64,000 nucleotides of DNA from Oxyruncus cristatus (lineage: Eukaryota > Chordata > Aves > Passeriformes > Cotingidae): the NCBI GenBank assembly GCA_013399855.1, contig VXAY01002459.1:163224-227223 (forward strand). The letters run 5' to 3'. The notes under the pieces were generated by a model. That model did no database searches. It worked only from the letters and a program-made list of their open reading frames with translations, and had not been told where the DNA came from. Every line of letters starts with the position of its first letter. Position 1 is the first letter of the stretch. Shown here in pieces: positions 49,591 through 60,485 of the stretch. The position numbers and the translations under genes were made by a program.

Positions 49591-50859
49591 TACAGAGAGA
49601 TTCAAACATGACCCATTGCAGACTCCTCTAGGCCAAAGGTTTTCAAGAGGTGTGTCAGTAAAGGATAGATAATCTTTCTTCTGGCTTTCTACATCATGGT
49701 GAGATTCAGCCAAGTTCAGCAAAGCTTAGGAGAGGAGAGTCTGTTTAAATAAAAGCACTTGATTGCAGAGGCACTGTTAGTCTATCATTGAAGCCACAGG
49801 AGAACAATCTCTCTCTGCATAGTAGGAAGAGAATGGAAAGATCACCATATAAATACTGCACCATTATCTGATGCTATTACCTAGACCCTTCTGTCCTGTG
49901 GTGCTCTCCCTAGGTGTCAGGTCAGCTTACATGATCTGAATGTATTTACGGCTTTTAGAAGTGTTATCAGAGTTCTCTTTGGAGTTTTACTCTTGTAGCT
50001 GACCAGAAAAATTCATTCCAAAAGTTCATGAAGTGTTGATAAGGACCAAAGTTCATAAAAATAAAAGAACACATTTTTTTTCCTGTAATTATTTCTCATC
50101 GCTTCCCAGTATTTGTGAACCGAAACTGCTACAATTTGCTCCTTAGTATGGTTGATTAAATCCACCTTAAGAATCTTTTTGTTCTAGTTTTTCCTCAAAG
50201 ATTATTACACTAAGGATAATAAATAGTCATATGGAGTGAGTAGGGGAAGAACTTGTCTCAAATTAATTTATCGGGACAGGTAAGTACAGTATGAATTTCC
50301 CGAGGATGACCAGGTCTTTCTACAATATTCAGGCAGAACCTGTTTAAAAATTACTGCCCAAATTAATGACCAGTGAAGAAAAGATGCAACAACAGTAGGG
50401 TAGCTCAGAAGACAGATGAGATGTTATATCTAAGGTTATCTAAGATAAGGTGTTTTATTTGTTATGTCTTGCTTAAGTCACAGTCCTGCTCAAGGTTAAT
50501 TTCTCAACAAACAAAATTAAGGTGCTTGAATTTCAGAGTGGTTAAACATTCACACAGACAACATTCATTTTGGCTGGGAGACTGGATGTACAGTATTTAT
50601 TGTGCAATATAAACCCATCTAATATCAATAAGATCTGGACTTCATTACTGCTTGACGGTAATGTGATAGCTTATTGTATATGTTATTGTCTAGGTATCAA
50701 AAGTTCAGCCACGTACTTATTTGCTATTTCAGTGAAGAAATTAAATGTTGAATGGATAATTTCAGAGACTAAACTTTTTTGTCTCTTACAGTTGCATTCT
50801 CCAGGTCAAAAACAATTAAATCTGTCAGAGCTACTTCACTGGGTTTACATGACAGGTTT
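49591..50859. other. AT-rich unique DNA, no gene seen
   Basis: No gene or mobile element recognised between the CR1 at 49.2 kb and the LTR. Confidence 0.5.
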
Positions 50860-51337
50860 TGGTAGTAGTGACACTTCAGGGGTGAGTGCTGTGAGAAGTC
50901 TGTTGGCCAAAGCTGGGCCCAACAGTGAGAGAGGAGTTTCTGACAATAACCTCCACTGCTCAACCCCCTGTGCCACTTGGGGCAATAGGAGGAACTAGAT
51001 CTGGGAAGAAGGGGGGATTGGAAGGAAGGTGTGTTTAGTTTTGTTTTTGTTTCTCACTCTGTTTGATTCCTACCTTGTTCTGTTTTGGTTGTTTTGTTTT
51101 GGTTTTTTTTTCACTGCTTTGTTTCCTCCTCTGTTTTCAAGGGGCATTAAATTAGATTAATTTCCCTGATTCAAGTCTGATTTTCTTATGACAGTAATTA
51201 GGGAATAATCTCCCTCTCCTTATCTTTCCTGAGAGCTTTTTCATTGTGTTTTCTCCCCTGGTCCTAGTGAGAGAACCTGAGCAAGGGTAAGACAGTGGCT
51301 TGGTGGGTACCTGGGAGCCTGCAGAGCTTAACTCACA
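50860..51337 (+). mobile_element. Solo LTR-like remnant of an endogenous retrovirus
   Basis: The right half matches, by eye, a common avian ERV LTR: GGGGGATTGGAAGGAAGGTG, TTTAGTTTTGTTTTTGTTTC, TTAAATTAGATTAATTTCCC, ATGACAGTAATTAGGGAATA, TCTCCCTCTCCTTATCTTTC, TTCTCCCCTGGTCCTAGTGA, CAGTGGCTTGGTGGGTACCT, ending in CACA at 51337. An ATTAAA poly(A) signal lies at 51146-51151, where related LTRs carry AATAAA. The left part (50860-50990, with GACAATAACCTCCACTGCTC and CTGTGCCACTTGGGGC) also fits, but the TG start is not fixed. No gag, pol or env sequence flanks it, so it is a solo LTR or fragment. Confidence 0.65.
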
Positions 51338-52378
51338 GCTAATACCAGGAATTTCGCCTATACTCTAAATTTCAAATTTTTAAATAGTAGACACTGCACT
51401 TCAACCATCTATCACAGGTTTATGCACACACACAAATATATATCTATGTGCCTGTGGATATATAAAGTGCCAGACAGTGATATAAACCCAGCAATTTCAA
51501 AAGGTCAGAAATACTTTAGTGCAATTATATGAAATTAATATACCCCAGGATGACAGAAAAATTCCTGACAGCATATTGTGCCTCACTATTCAAATATTAT
51601 GTCAAGTCCCACAAGGCGTACAGAGGACTGTAACACCTTCTGGTTAATGTGTCAAGACTTGTGTCAACACATGCCATGTTATTTCCTAATGCAATGAACT
51701 TACTAAAAAGAAAAAGATATCACTATGCTGTGACAGGTTTGAGTCTTTGCTAATGCTCCTCCAGTGACTTCTGAATTACTGCAGAATGAATTGAACTGAG
51801 TATTGGAAATATCCCTTGTTCAGTTCCACTCAGCAATGTTTTTAACATCAAAACAGTTTTATTTTGAGGCTTCAGATATATCTGCAGCTGGTTGAAAGGG
51901 GAAATGGAGATTTTGACATGAAGGAAGTTCTGAGAAGTAGTTTGTGATTTTGAAGTGCAGATGGAAATTGGGATATTTAGCAACAGGGACAAAACCAAAC
52001 TCTAACACCATTGACACTGGCAAAGCTGAAAAAGAAATTTAAATATTTGAGATTTCTTCCTTCTAGATTTCTTCCTTCTATGTTATGGGTTACAAAATTG
52101 CAGCTGTGCCGTCCACCACTACCTTAAAATGAGCAGCTGGATAGTTCTACAAAAGGAACCATAAATAATTGGTGCTTATCTCAATTTTTATAGCACGGAA
52201 ATTCTGATTTTTTTTAACACTCTTATGTTACTATCTCCTGATTTTCTAAGTTTGTTCCATTTATGCATTTGATAACTAACACAGTAACATTTTAGCAAGA
52301 AAAAATAGAAGCATATACTGGCACTCTAATTTGACTTTAGAAATATTCACATGATGGATTCATATGGAATGAATTCCC
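51338..52378. other. AT-rich unique DNA, no gene seen
   Basis: Contains a perfect 15-base tandem duplication (GATTTCTTCCTTCTA twice, 52051-52080). No gene recognised. Confidence 0.5.
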
Positions 52379-52573
52379 AGGAAGAATTTCTTCACTGAGA
52401 GGGTTGTCAAACATTGGAACAGACTACCCAGGGAGGTGCTGGGGGTCACCATTCCTGGAGGTGTTCAAGAAATTACTAGACAATGTAATTAGTGCTGTGG
52501 TTGCTGATGATTGGTCAAAGATTGGACTTGATGATCTTGAAGGACTTTCCTAACTTTAATGATTCTATGATTT
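52379..52573 (+). mobile_element. CR1 LINE, short 3' end
   Basis: Begins at AGGAAGAATTTCTTCACTGA, contains GGGTTGTCAAACATTGGAAC and CATTCCTGGAGGTGTTCAAG, and ends with TTGGACTTGATGATCTTGAA and AATGATTCTATGATT. It is strongly 5'-truncated, with a small internal deletion before GCTGATGATTGGTC. Confidence 0.93.
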
Positions 52574-54384
52574 TCTTTACTGCCTCTGAAAAATGGTAGG
52601 GATAACAGTTTGTCTGTTTTTCTTTCACTGCATTAATCTAAATGAATTTTCTGTGGCTGAAAGACACGGGTTTATCCTTCTTTGCTCCAAGACAGTGTTT
52701 TCCTGTCATATGTGCACAAAGGAAGCTACAGGGGGATTTTTAACGTTGGCCAGTGCCATATTCTAGTCACCTCCATCTGCCTAAATGACTGATGTGTGTT
52801 GATCCTAGAACAACCTATCCAAAAACCATTTTATTCTCCTTCAGTTTGCTGTTAAAATCTACTGGTTAACATAAAACCTCTCATTTACATATTATACCTC
52901 CAAGATTCCTTACTGCTTCCATCAGTAGTGGCCTTGGCCACATACCCCTAACACGGATCATTTATGCACAATAAATAGACACATTTTTTTCCCTGCTGCT
53001 GTTCCTTAAAAACCACTAACTAGCAAAGCGGGCCAGACGTTGGCTGTGGTCTTTTCTAAGTTAATCACCTCGCTTCTCTCTGTAGGCCACAGTGAGGATT
53101 AGACTTTTCTTGAAGCCAATTAATCCAAACTGTCTTGGACACTTGTCTTAGACAAGGACAAGTCTCCCCTTTGCTTCTCCACTCATTATATGGATACTTA
53201 GTTGTATATACTTTAATTATCTTGAGTTCAGTGTCAGGGATCTTGCCTTAAATAAGAAGAAAGCCAGTGTATGCTGTGAAAGAAGTTACCCTGGCACAGT
53301 CTGCTCCATCAGGATATTCCTCATCAGCAATTTTCTTAGCAAAACAATTTCAAGATTAATTTTTAAATTCTGATTCTTAGGAACAATCAATATTCCATAA
53401 CTATGAAGAATGTATATATATGTGGTTCTACAATTTGCTTTCCTTTTCTTATAATAGTGCACACTTAAGAAAAAGACCAGTTTACTTGTCACAAAGAGAT
53501 ACTTTACATAATCACATTTTTATCACAGTAATCAGTAAACATATTGAAAACCATCATGTCTGGATGTTTAAATGAACTGATTATTTAATCTGGGAATGCT
53601 TTGAGTGGGAAGAGTGCATTGTGCCTGCTCAGCCTCACTTATTTAGTCTTTAGTTGTAAGTGATCTCAGTGAAGTATCCTCCTAAAATTTAATGAGACAA
53701 AGGTGATCACACAAAGGGGGTTATTTTTGTTATTTTCTATTTATTGACCTAAGTGCAAATGTCACCTTGTGTTTAAATGTATTTTCATTTCTTTGAAAGT
53801 TCTCTTCTTAAAAATTCATGATGGAAGAAATGAGATGCTCTCTTCAGTCCTGAAGATAACAAGCATTTTTTTTTTCCCAGTTCTATAATTTAACATTATC
53901 TATTTCCAAGGGGCTTTGTAAGGCTAGGATTAACATGTGCTCTTTCCCCAAGGAAGTTAACTGTTGATATCTGCTGCCATGCCTGTGCTAGGCTCAAGGT
54001 GGGGGCAATCCTTGCACTAGTGACTGAAACAGTGGCAGAAGTGTTTGGCAGAAATGATGCAAAATAAAATACAGTATGATTTCTAGCATTTTCCCTCTTT
54101 TTAACTAACCTAAGAACAAAAGCAACCTCATGTTTAGCTTGTCTTTTGCTCTATTTCAATCTATTATTCTTCACACAGGGAAAGTGTATACTCTGCTCCC
54201 AAGAAGTCTCCTGAAGGGGAGAGAGGAAGCAGCAAATGAGCTGGTACCAACAGCAGCTGGCTGGGTGATGAATGGGAGTTTCCTGTCTTTTATCAAAGGC
54301 ATTGGTAGGCATTCTGATCCAGATTTCAAAAATGCTGTGAATAACGCTCAGTAGCTTCCTACAGATGTCTGGGGACAACCTTTC

Positions 54385-54412
54385 ACAGACAGACAGACAG
54401 ACACACACACAC
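54385..54412. repeat. CAGA and CA compound microsatellite
   Basis: Four CAGA units followed by about six CA units. Confidence 0.95.
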
Positions 54413-57400
54413 GCAGAGCATGTCATAGATCCTGGGCCAACGATTCACTGTAACTGGGTTTGTACAGTTCTCAGTTTTCATGGAATACAAAATATAATTT
54501 ACTAATTTTAGTTCAAGAGGGATGTTTTGAGGAGCTCTCCTAACTGGAGAACAGCCACTTGTCCTGACTGTTTAAAGCCAGAATTCACTGCTGAAGGGTG
54601 GCTGCTGCTTGTCTGGTAACAGATTATTCCTCTCTTACCTAAAAATGAGTCAGTTCTTGAGCTGCAAGTGTGAGCAGACCTCATGCTGTCCCACTCACTG
54701 ACAAACATTACTGGTCAGCAAAGCTCCTGATTGATTGCACTACAAAATGGTAACAAAATGTGTTAGGTGGTGCAATGGAGAGGAGTTGCTCTGCTGGGAT
54801 TAGGGAACATGTGATTAGAGCTAATTATGTCGTTGGCTTTGAGTAGTTTTCCTTTTGCCAATGATAGTGAACGAGATATACCAGATGATTGGGGAAATGC
54901 AGTTGAATTCTGATAGGAAAACAAACCTGCTTTTACAGCTAAATTTTAAGTGCAGCATTATCATCAAGAGAAGAGGAAAGGAGACTCGTGATTCTACCAT
55001 GTGTTTTCCTCCCAGCAACATAGTGACTCTGAAACGTTGGCACTAATCATGAACTGTGATGATTGGTTTAACTTTTGTTTTGTCTAGTTCTGGAATGTGC
55101 TTTTCACATTTAGTTGATGTTAATGTAATGGCTCTAAACAAACCAGGAACCTGTGAAAAAGATTCATGCTTTTCTATGCTATGAAATTAAACCACGAAGC
55201 TACAGTTCCTACATTATACCTATCTATATTTGCAAATTTTCTCTAAGACACCTGTTTTTCATCAGAATCCTTGGAAAAGTTTATGTTCCATTCATCTCTT
55301 GATGAGAAAGCCATTTTCAGTTGATAAATTAGTTCATCCAAAGGTCTGAAACCTGTGGATAAAGAATACTGTATAAATCTCACACATTACCCTCATTATA
55401 GATTTAGGTACATGATTTAAATGGATGCAATGGCAATTTGTTTTAAAAAGAGACAACCTCCACAGACTCCCTGCCTATCTGAGATTCACTCATGAAACTC
55501 ATCAGCCTCCCCATAACTCCTTGTATTAGTGTATGTTTTTATAAATGGCCAAAAGCTCAGTGTAGGTTCATGTTAAGAGCCCTCCATAAGATTAATGGTA
55601 GTGCTACTGAGTCTATTTATTACATGTCACTTGTATATATTTTTACATCACCTATGCCTTTAAAACAAATTCATTTAAAGGTTCCTGAATTTGGAGAGCG
55701 TTGCTAACTTTCCTCCACATGTGTAAAGTCTATTCCTATTCAGGACTTTGGCCATTCTGAGGTGCACTTTGCTTTGATGTTATGGCAACAAGTGTTTTAG
55801 AAATGCTTATAGATATTAGATTACTTAAGCAATAGCTGAAACCATCTTTGATTCTATTTCTCACCTTTCTTCTTCACCAGCCTTTATTTACTTTGAAAAA
55901 CAAATATTCGAGGGTCCTTTTTTCAAGTGGTTTTATTCCCTTAAGTATTGAATTGATAAAGTGGGAAAAAAACTTGGTTTGTTTTTTTTTCCACAAAATT
56001 GGAGTTATTGGCCTTTTTGCCCAATGGAATGAAATCATGTTACTTGCATAAGCACAATTCTCAGTTTTCTTTTGTTGGTTAATTTTTAAATGGCCATAGT
56101 GCAATATTTACAACATAGAGTTTAATATGGAGAAAATTTATTCCTTCACTGTTTATTCCCCACCCCAATATTTCTGTGGTGCATGGCACCCCTAGTCATC
56201 TACCATTCACATTCTTAAGAATTCCTTTAAGTGAGTCCTAAAAATCTGTGGCAAATAGAAAAAGCCAGTCAAGATCTTGCATATACTGGTAATTAAGTCT
56301 CCCAGTCCTCTTTTCAGTCCACGGATCAATTCCTTTGGACACATAGCCCTGCCTTAACTGGATGTAGGGCACTGGTTACTTAACTGCTATTTCATACTTT
56401 TAAACAGGACAAGTTCTGGACCAGAATTTTGCTGCTGTTTTCACTATATAGAACCCTAAACTTTTGTCCCACACAAATGTTATGAACTTTGGTAAATAAG
56501 AAACTCCTGATCTGCACGTGATAAAAGGCTTTTGCCAAAACAAGAAAAAGGTAATTCCCAAGCATGAAAATCTGCAATCTGAAAAACTGACCAATGTAAC
56601 ATATTGCTTAGCATGAAAGGCACATATTTGGGAACTTAAGGGAATGGGAGGTGAAAGGTATTTTCACTAAGATACTCAGCTGACAGCCAAACACACACGG
56701 AATAATCTCTTTCTTATAGGCAGCTGAGGGGAAAAGTTAATTCAGGACAGCTGCATGCATGATTTTACATTTATCCATATTTCTGAATATTTTTTGGATG
56801 CTTTCATTAGTATTTTTCTATGTTTCTATTATATATATGACAACAGATTATGATTGTAACTGTATTCATGAAAAGATGCTTGGATTGTGCTGTGGAGTGC
56901 ATGAGTCATATGCTCACTTTACAGTTTGTGCGTTGATTTGAGAAAGAAAATAAAAGTTATTTAAAAAAAAATAAATAAAAAGGTGCTTAGAAAGCAAACT
57001 CTTTATCCTGGAGAGCAAGGACTCTGTGAGAAGGCCCCTCCTGTGTTGCTCTTTGTTCATGTGGCTGAGTCTAACCTTCATGGCATTGAAAACTTCACAC
57101 CAAGGATTCTTTTGAATTACTGCGGCACAGAAGTGATTTCATAACAAGGCATGAGGGCTTGCAGCCTCTGGCTACAAGTGTACTACACAGGAAAGAACAC
57201 AGTTGTCAACTGAGCTAGCGGCTTGTTTTCTTCTTAAACTCTGTGAGCACTCCTTGATCCAACTCAGGCTAAATGGACCACTGTAAGACATCTTTTGTCT
57301 CAGCTAAGCAAGTACATTTGAGGCTGTCCAGAGCTAATAATTTCTGCAATCACACAGTGCACATGTACATCTTCTCAAACAGTCATATGAGCAAACTTCA

Positions 57401-57649
57401 CCTTAGCAAAATTGATGTGAAAATTTGTTTCCTGTTCTCCATACCCGCTGAAACATAGTTGGGCATTCCCAAAGAGTGAGATTTTTTATTTTTGAAAATG
57501 GAGACGACAGTCTTTAAAAAGGATTAGAGAGGAAAACAGGAGGAGTGTTCTCTATTTATTTCAGAAAAGGATCTCCAGAATGCAGACTCCAACAACCATT
57601 ACTGTCACTGACAACTGCTACAAGTGTCACACTGAAAAGGAGCCTTCCG

Positions 57650-57990
57650 ACTTTCAGCAGTGAATATAGTGTGTAGGAGCCCAGAAGATAAGGGGCTAAT
57701 GTGCATGTCTCAAACACCAATAGCCAGAGAGCTGTGGAGCCAACCAAGGGGTGTTGGTAACAACAGCCAAGCATTATTGGTAATAATAAGCTCTGAGAAA
57801 AACCAGGATGTGGTTGGAGAAGGGGCCATACAAAGGCAGGGCAACACTTTTCTGGGAAAAACATCCTTGTTCTCACTCCTGGAGATAAGTACAGCACAGC
57901 AAAAGTGCAGGAATGGGGTTGAGGAGCGGGGATGGGCTGTAGGCGGGCAACAAGACCACGTGAGACCCCTGAAGCCAGAAAGGTAAGAGC
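57650..57990. other. Unclassified GC-richer block, possible LTR remnant
   Basis: Composition rises against AT-rich flanks. Words such as GAGCCAACCAAGGGGTGTTG and GGTAACAACAGCCAAGCATT, and an E-box CACGTG at 57957-57962, would suit an LTR promoter region, but no TG...CA ends, poly(A) signal or known LTR match is recognised. The 159-codon minus-strand frame 57556-58035 lies over it and shows hydrophobic stretches but no known domain. Confidence 0.25.
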
Positions 57991-59910
57991 AATGTCAATA
58001 AGGTAATAATGTTTCAGTATGACATCATTATACACACTCTTTTAAAAGAAACACCTTGTAACTTGTTGCCAAACTGAACACAGAAAACCCCAGGAATCAT
58101 GTCAGGAAGCAGTAGAATGTTTGTTGTCCCTCTGTTGTTGTTTTGTTGTAACATAAAGCAGCAGTGACTACTGTTATGGTAGAATTTGTCTTTGAGAGGA
58201 CAGAGATGGACAAAAGCATTCAATATATGTATGTCATGGGCCTCTTAAAAACTAACTTGCGTTTTTATGTGGAGAATTGCAGCTGAGTTATCTAGCCAAG
58301 CAGGATTTGGGCAGTATTGTCCCAGGTTTTCTATTTCCCACGGCAAAGAAGAAAGTTTTTTATGATTCTGAGATTATGTATTTTGTCATAAGGCAGTCAC
58401 TATGGAGATTCTGTGCCTCATCCAAAATTAATAGTGAACATTGTATATTAATATACAGAGAAAATACTGCACTGTTATTATCTGGCTGAAGTGAACTTTG
58501 TCCTCCTGCCTTCTAAAAGTGTTAAAAAGAGGATTAAGACTATCAAAATTTATAAATACTTCTCTATTTCCCTGGATAAATCTATTTCATTTTGAGAACT
58601 TTCAATTTGAGATAAATGCACTGATTACAATTTAAATGCCAATTATAAGGAGTCTTGTAGACATAATAAAGCAAACATTTACCCTATGTTAGACACACAT
58701 TAACAGCGGAATTGAACACTATTACAAATCAAATCAGTGACCTTCCTCCAATGTATAATAAAGAAATCAAAAGTGCTTTCAGCCTCAAATGGTCAAAAGA
58801 AAATCAACAAGCAATTACTGCAAACATCCAAGTCATCGCATGACTCAGTGATTCATTCAGATTCAGGTCAAGGAGACACACAGTAAAACCCATCTGCTCC
58901 AAAATATCTTGTAGATCAAATTTAAATTACAATTTTGCATCTATAGGAAGCAGCTTTCTCTGATGCTCTGTAGATGACAGTATGAGATGATACTGAGAGC
59001 CATGAAAAGGAGATTAAGACATGGAAAATTTAAGATAAGGAAATGCAACTATTTAGTTTCATATATTTGCAAGACCATACTGTAAAATGAGATTCGAAGT
59101 TAAAAAAAGACAAGACATGAAAGGGAAATTGTTAAAATTATATTTGAAGGTGACAGAAAATGAAATTAAATGACTGCATTGAGGACTGCAGTGGCAAATG
59201 GAATTGAGAAAGTTCAAAGCAGTTGATTCAGTGGTAAATTTAACAATCTACCCAAAATGAATTTTGTGAAATTAAGTTTTGAAACAGATTAAGCTGCAGC
59301 TGTATCTAAACTAAAACTGAATGGTAAAGGAAGTATAAGAGAGATAAAAAGTTATTCTCTGCAAGTTTTAATTCCAGGGATAAGCATTAAATTTCTATAC
59401 CAGGTTCCGGACTCTTATTCGTGCCTGACTTTGCTTTTGAAATTCCACTCTTCTTGTGCTGCAATTCATGATATTTTTTTTATTATTTTTTTATTATTAT
59501 TTCAGTACCACCTTCCTTTCAGTCTCCATATATCACAAACTTTCTACTTGTCTTCTTGGTTTTGGTCCAAATTAACATTTCTTTGCTTATACAGGGGGTT
59601 TTTGGATAGTCTTTGTTTATAGAGTTAATTATACATATGTTTTATTAGCTGCTTTTAATTGTCATTATTGATGACATATTGTCTTGTAAATATGTAGTAT
59701 CTTCATGCCTTTTTAATTTGGCACACTCAATGATCTGCCATCTGGAATTCAAATAGACAACACTAACCTTTAATGTATTTATGCATTTATGTGCCATTGA
59801 ATTCTAATATGACTTAGAATGTAAGCATGTTTGTCATTCTTTATAAAAAACAATTGCAATAGCTAGTGGAACTAACATATAAAGATGAAACTTAATGTAG
59901 TGAATTCTTA

Positions 59911-59930
59911 CTCTCTCTCTATATATATAT
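59911..59930. repeat. CT and AT compound repeat
   Basis: Five CT units followed by five AT units. Confidence 0.9.
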
Positions 59931-60194
59931 GTATACTACATATTCCTTTTTTTAAAAAAAATATATTTTTTAATTGATAGAGCTTTATTATTTGCTTTGG
60001 AACCTTTGAAAGACCATCCTCTGTTTCCAGAGAGATTATTCATCCTTACGGATCAAGGTCATCATGCAATGTCATGTGTTATTCTTGTTTTGGTTTTTGT
60101 GGTTGGTTGGTTTTGGGTTTTAATAGTCCTTTTTGCTTGTTCTGTGGCTGTAAAGTGAACAACTAGAGTGAAGGCATTTTCATGACTTTATTTC

Positions 60195-60430
60195 ATAGAA
60201 TCACAGAAAGGTTTGGGTTGAAAGGGGCCTTAAAGCTCATCTCGTTCCAACCCCCTGCCATAGGCAGGGACACCTTCCACTAGACCAGGTTGCTCAGAGC
60301 CCCGTCCAGCCTGGCCTTGGACACTGCCAGGGATGGGGCAGCCACAGTTTCCGTGGGCAACCTGTTCCAGTGCCTCACCACCCTCACAGAAAAGAATTTA
60401 TTCCCAAAATCTAATCTAAATTTCCCCTCT
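60195..60430 (-). mobile_element. CR1 LINE, 3' end, reverse orientation
   Basis: Plus strand: ATAGAATCACAGAAAGGTTT, GGGTTGAAAGGGGCCTTAAA, CTGCCATAGGCAGGGACACC, CCACTAGACCAGGTTGCTCA, AGCCTGGCCTTGGACACTGC, GTTCCAGTGCCTCACCACCC and AATCTAATCTAAATTTCCCC. It is the same subfamily as the 12.3 and 31.5 kb copies. The minus-strand frame 60280-60477 is an ORF2 C-terminal remnant that reads across into the neighbouring CR1 tail. Confidence 0.95.
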
Positions 60431-60485
60431 ATTAGAATCATTGAATGGTTTGGGTTGGAAGTGACCTTAAGGAACATCTTTCTTG
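60431..60485 (-). mobile_element. Second CR1 tail directly abutting the first
   Basis: ATTAGAATCATTGAATGG followed by TTTGGGTTGGAAGTGACCTT and AAGGAACATC repeats the reverse CR1 tail immediately after the preceding copy. Only about 55 bases are present. Two insertions at one site, or a partial tandem duplication, would explain it. Confidence 0.85.

Larger units (their letters stand above)
52574..60194. other. Repeat-poor AT-rich DNA, no gene seen
   Basis: About 7.6 kb without a confident LINE or LTR. Simple sequence: CAGA/CA compound repeat at 54385-54412, T-rich tract 59470-59501, CT/AT compound repeat at 59911-59930. The block at 57650-57990 is GC-richer and listed separately. Short open frames show no recognised domain. 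Confidence 0.5.
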
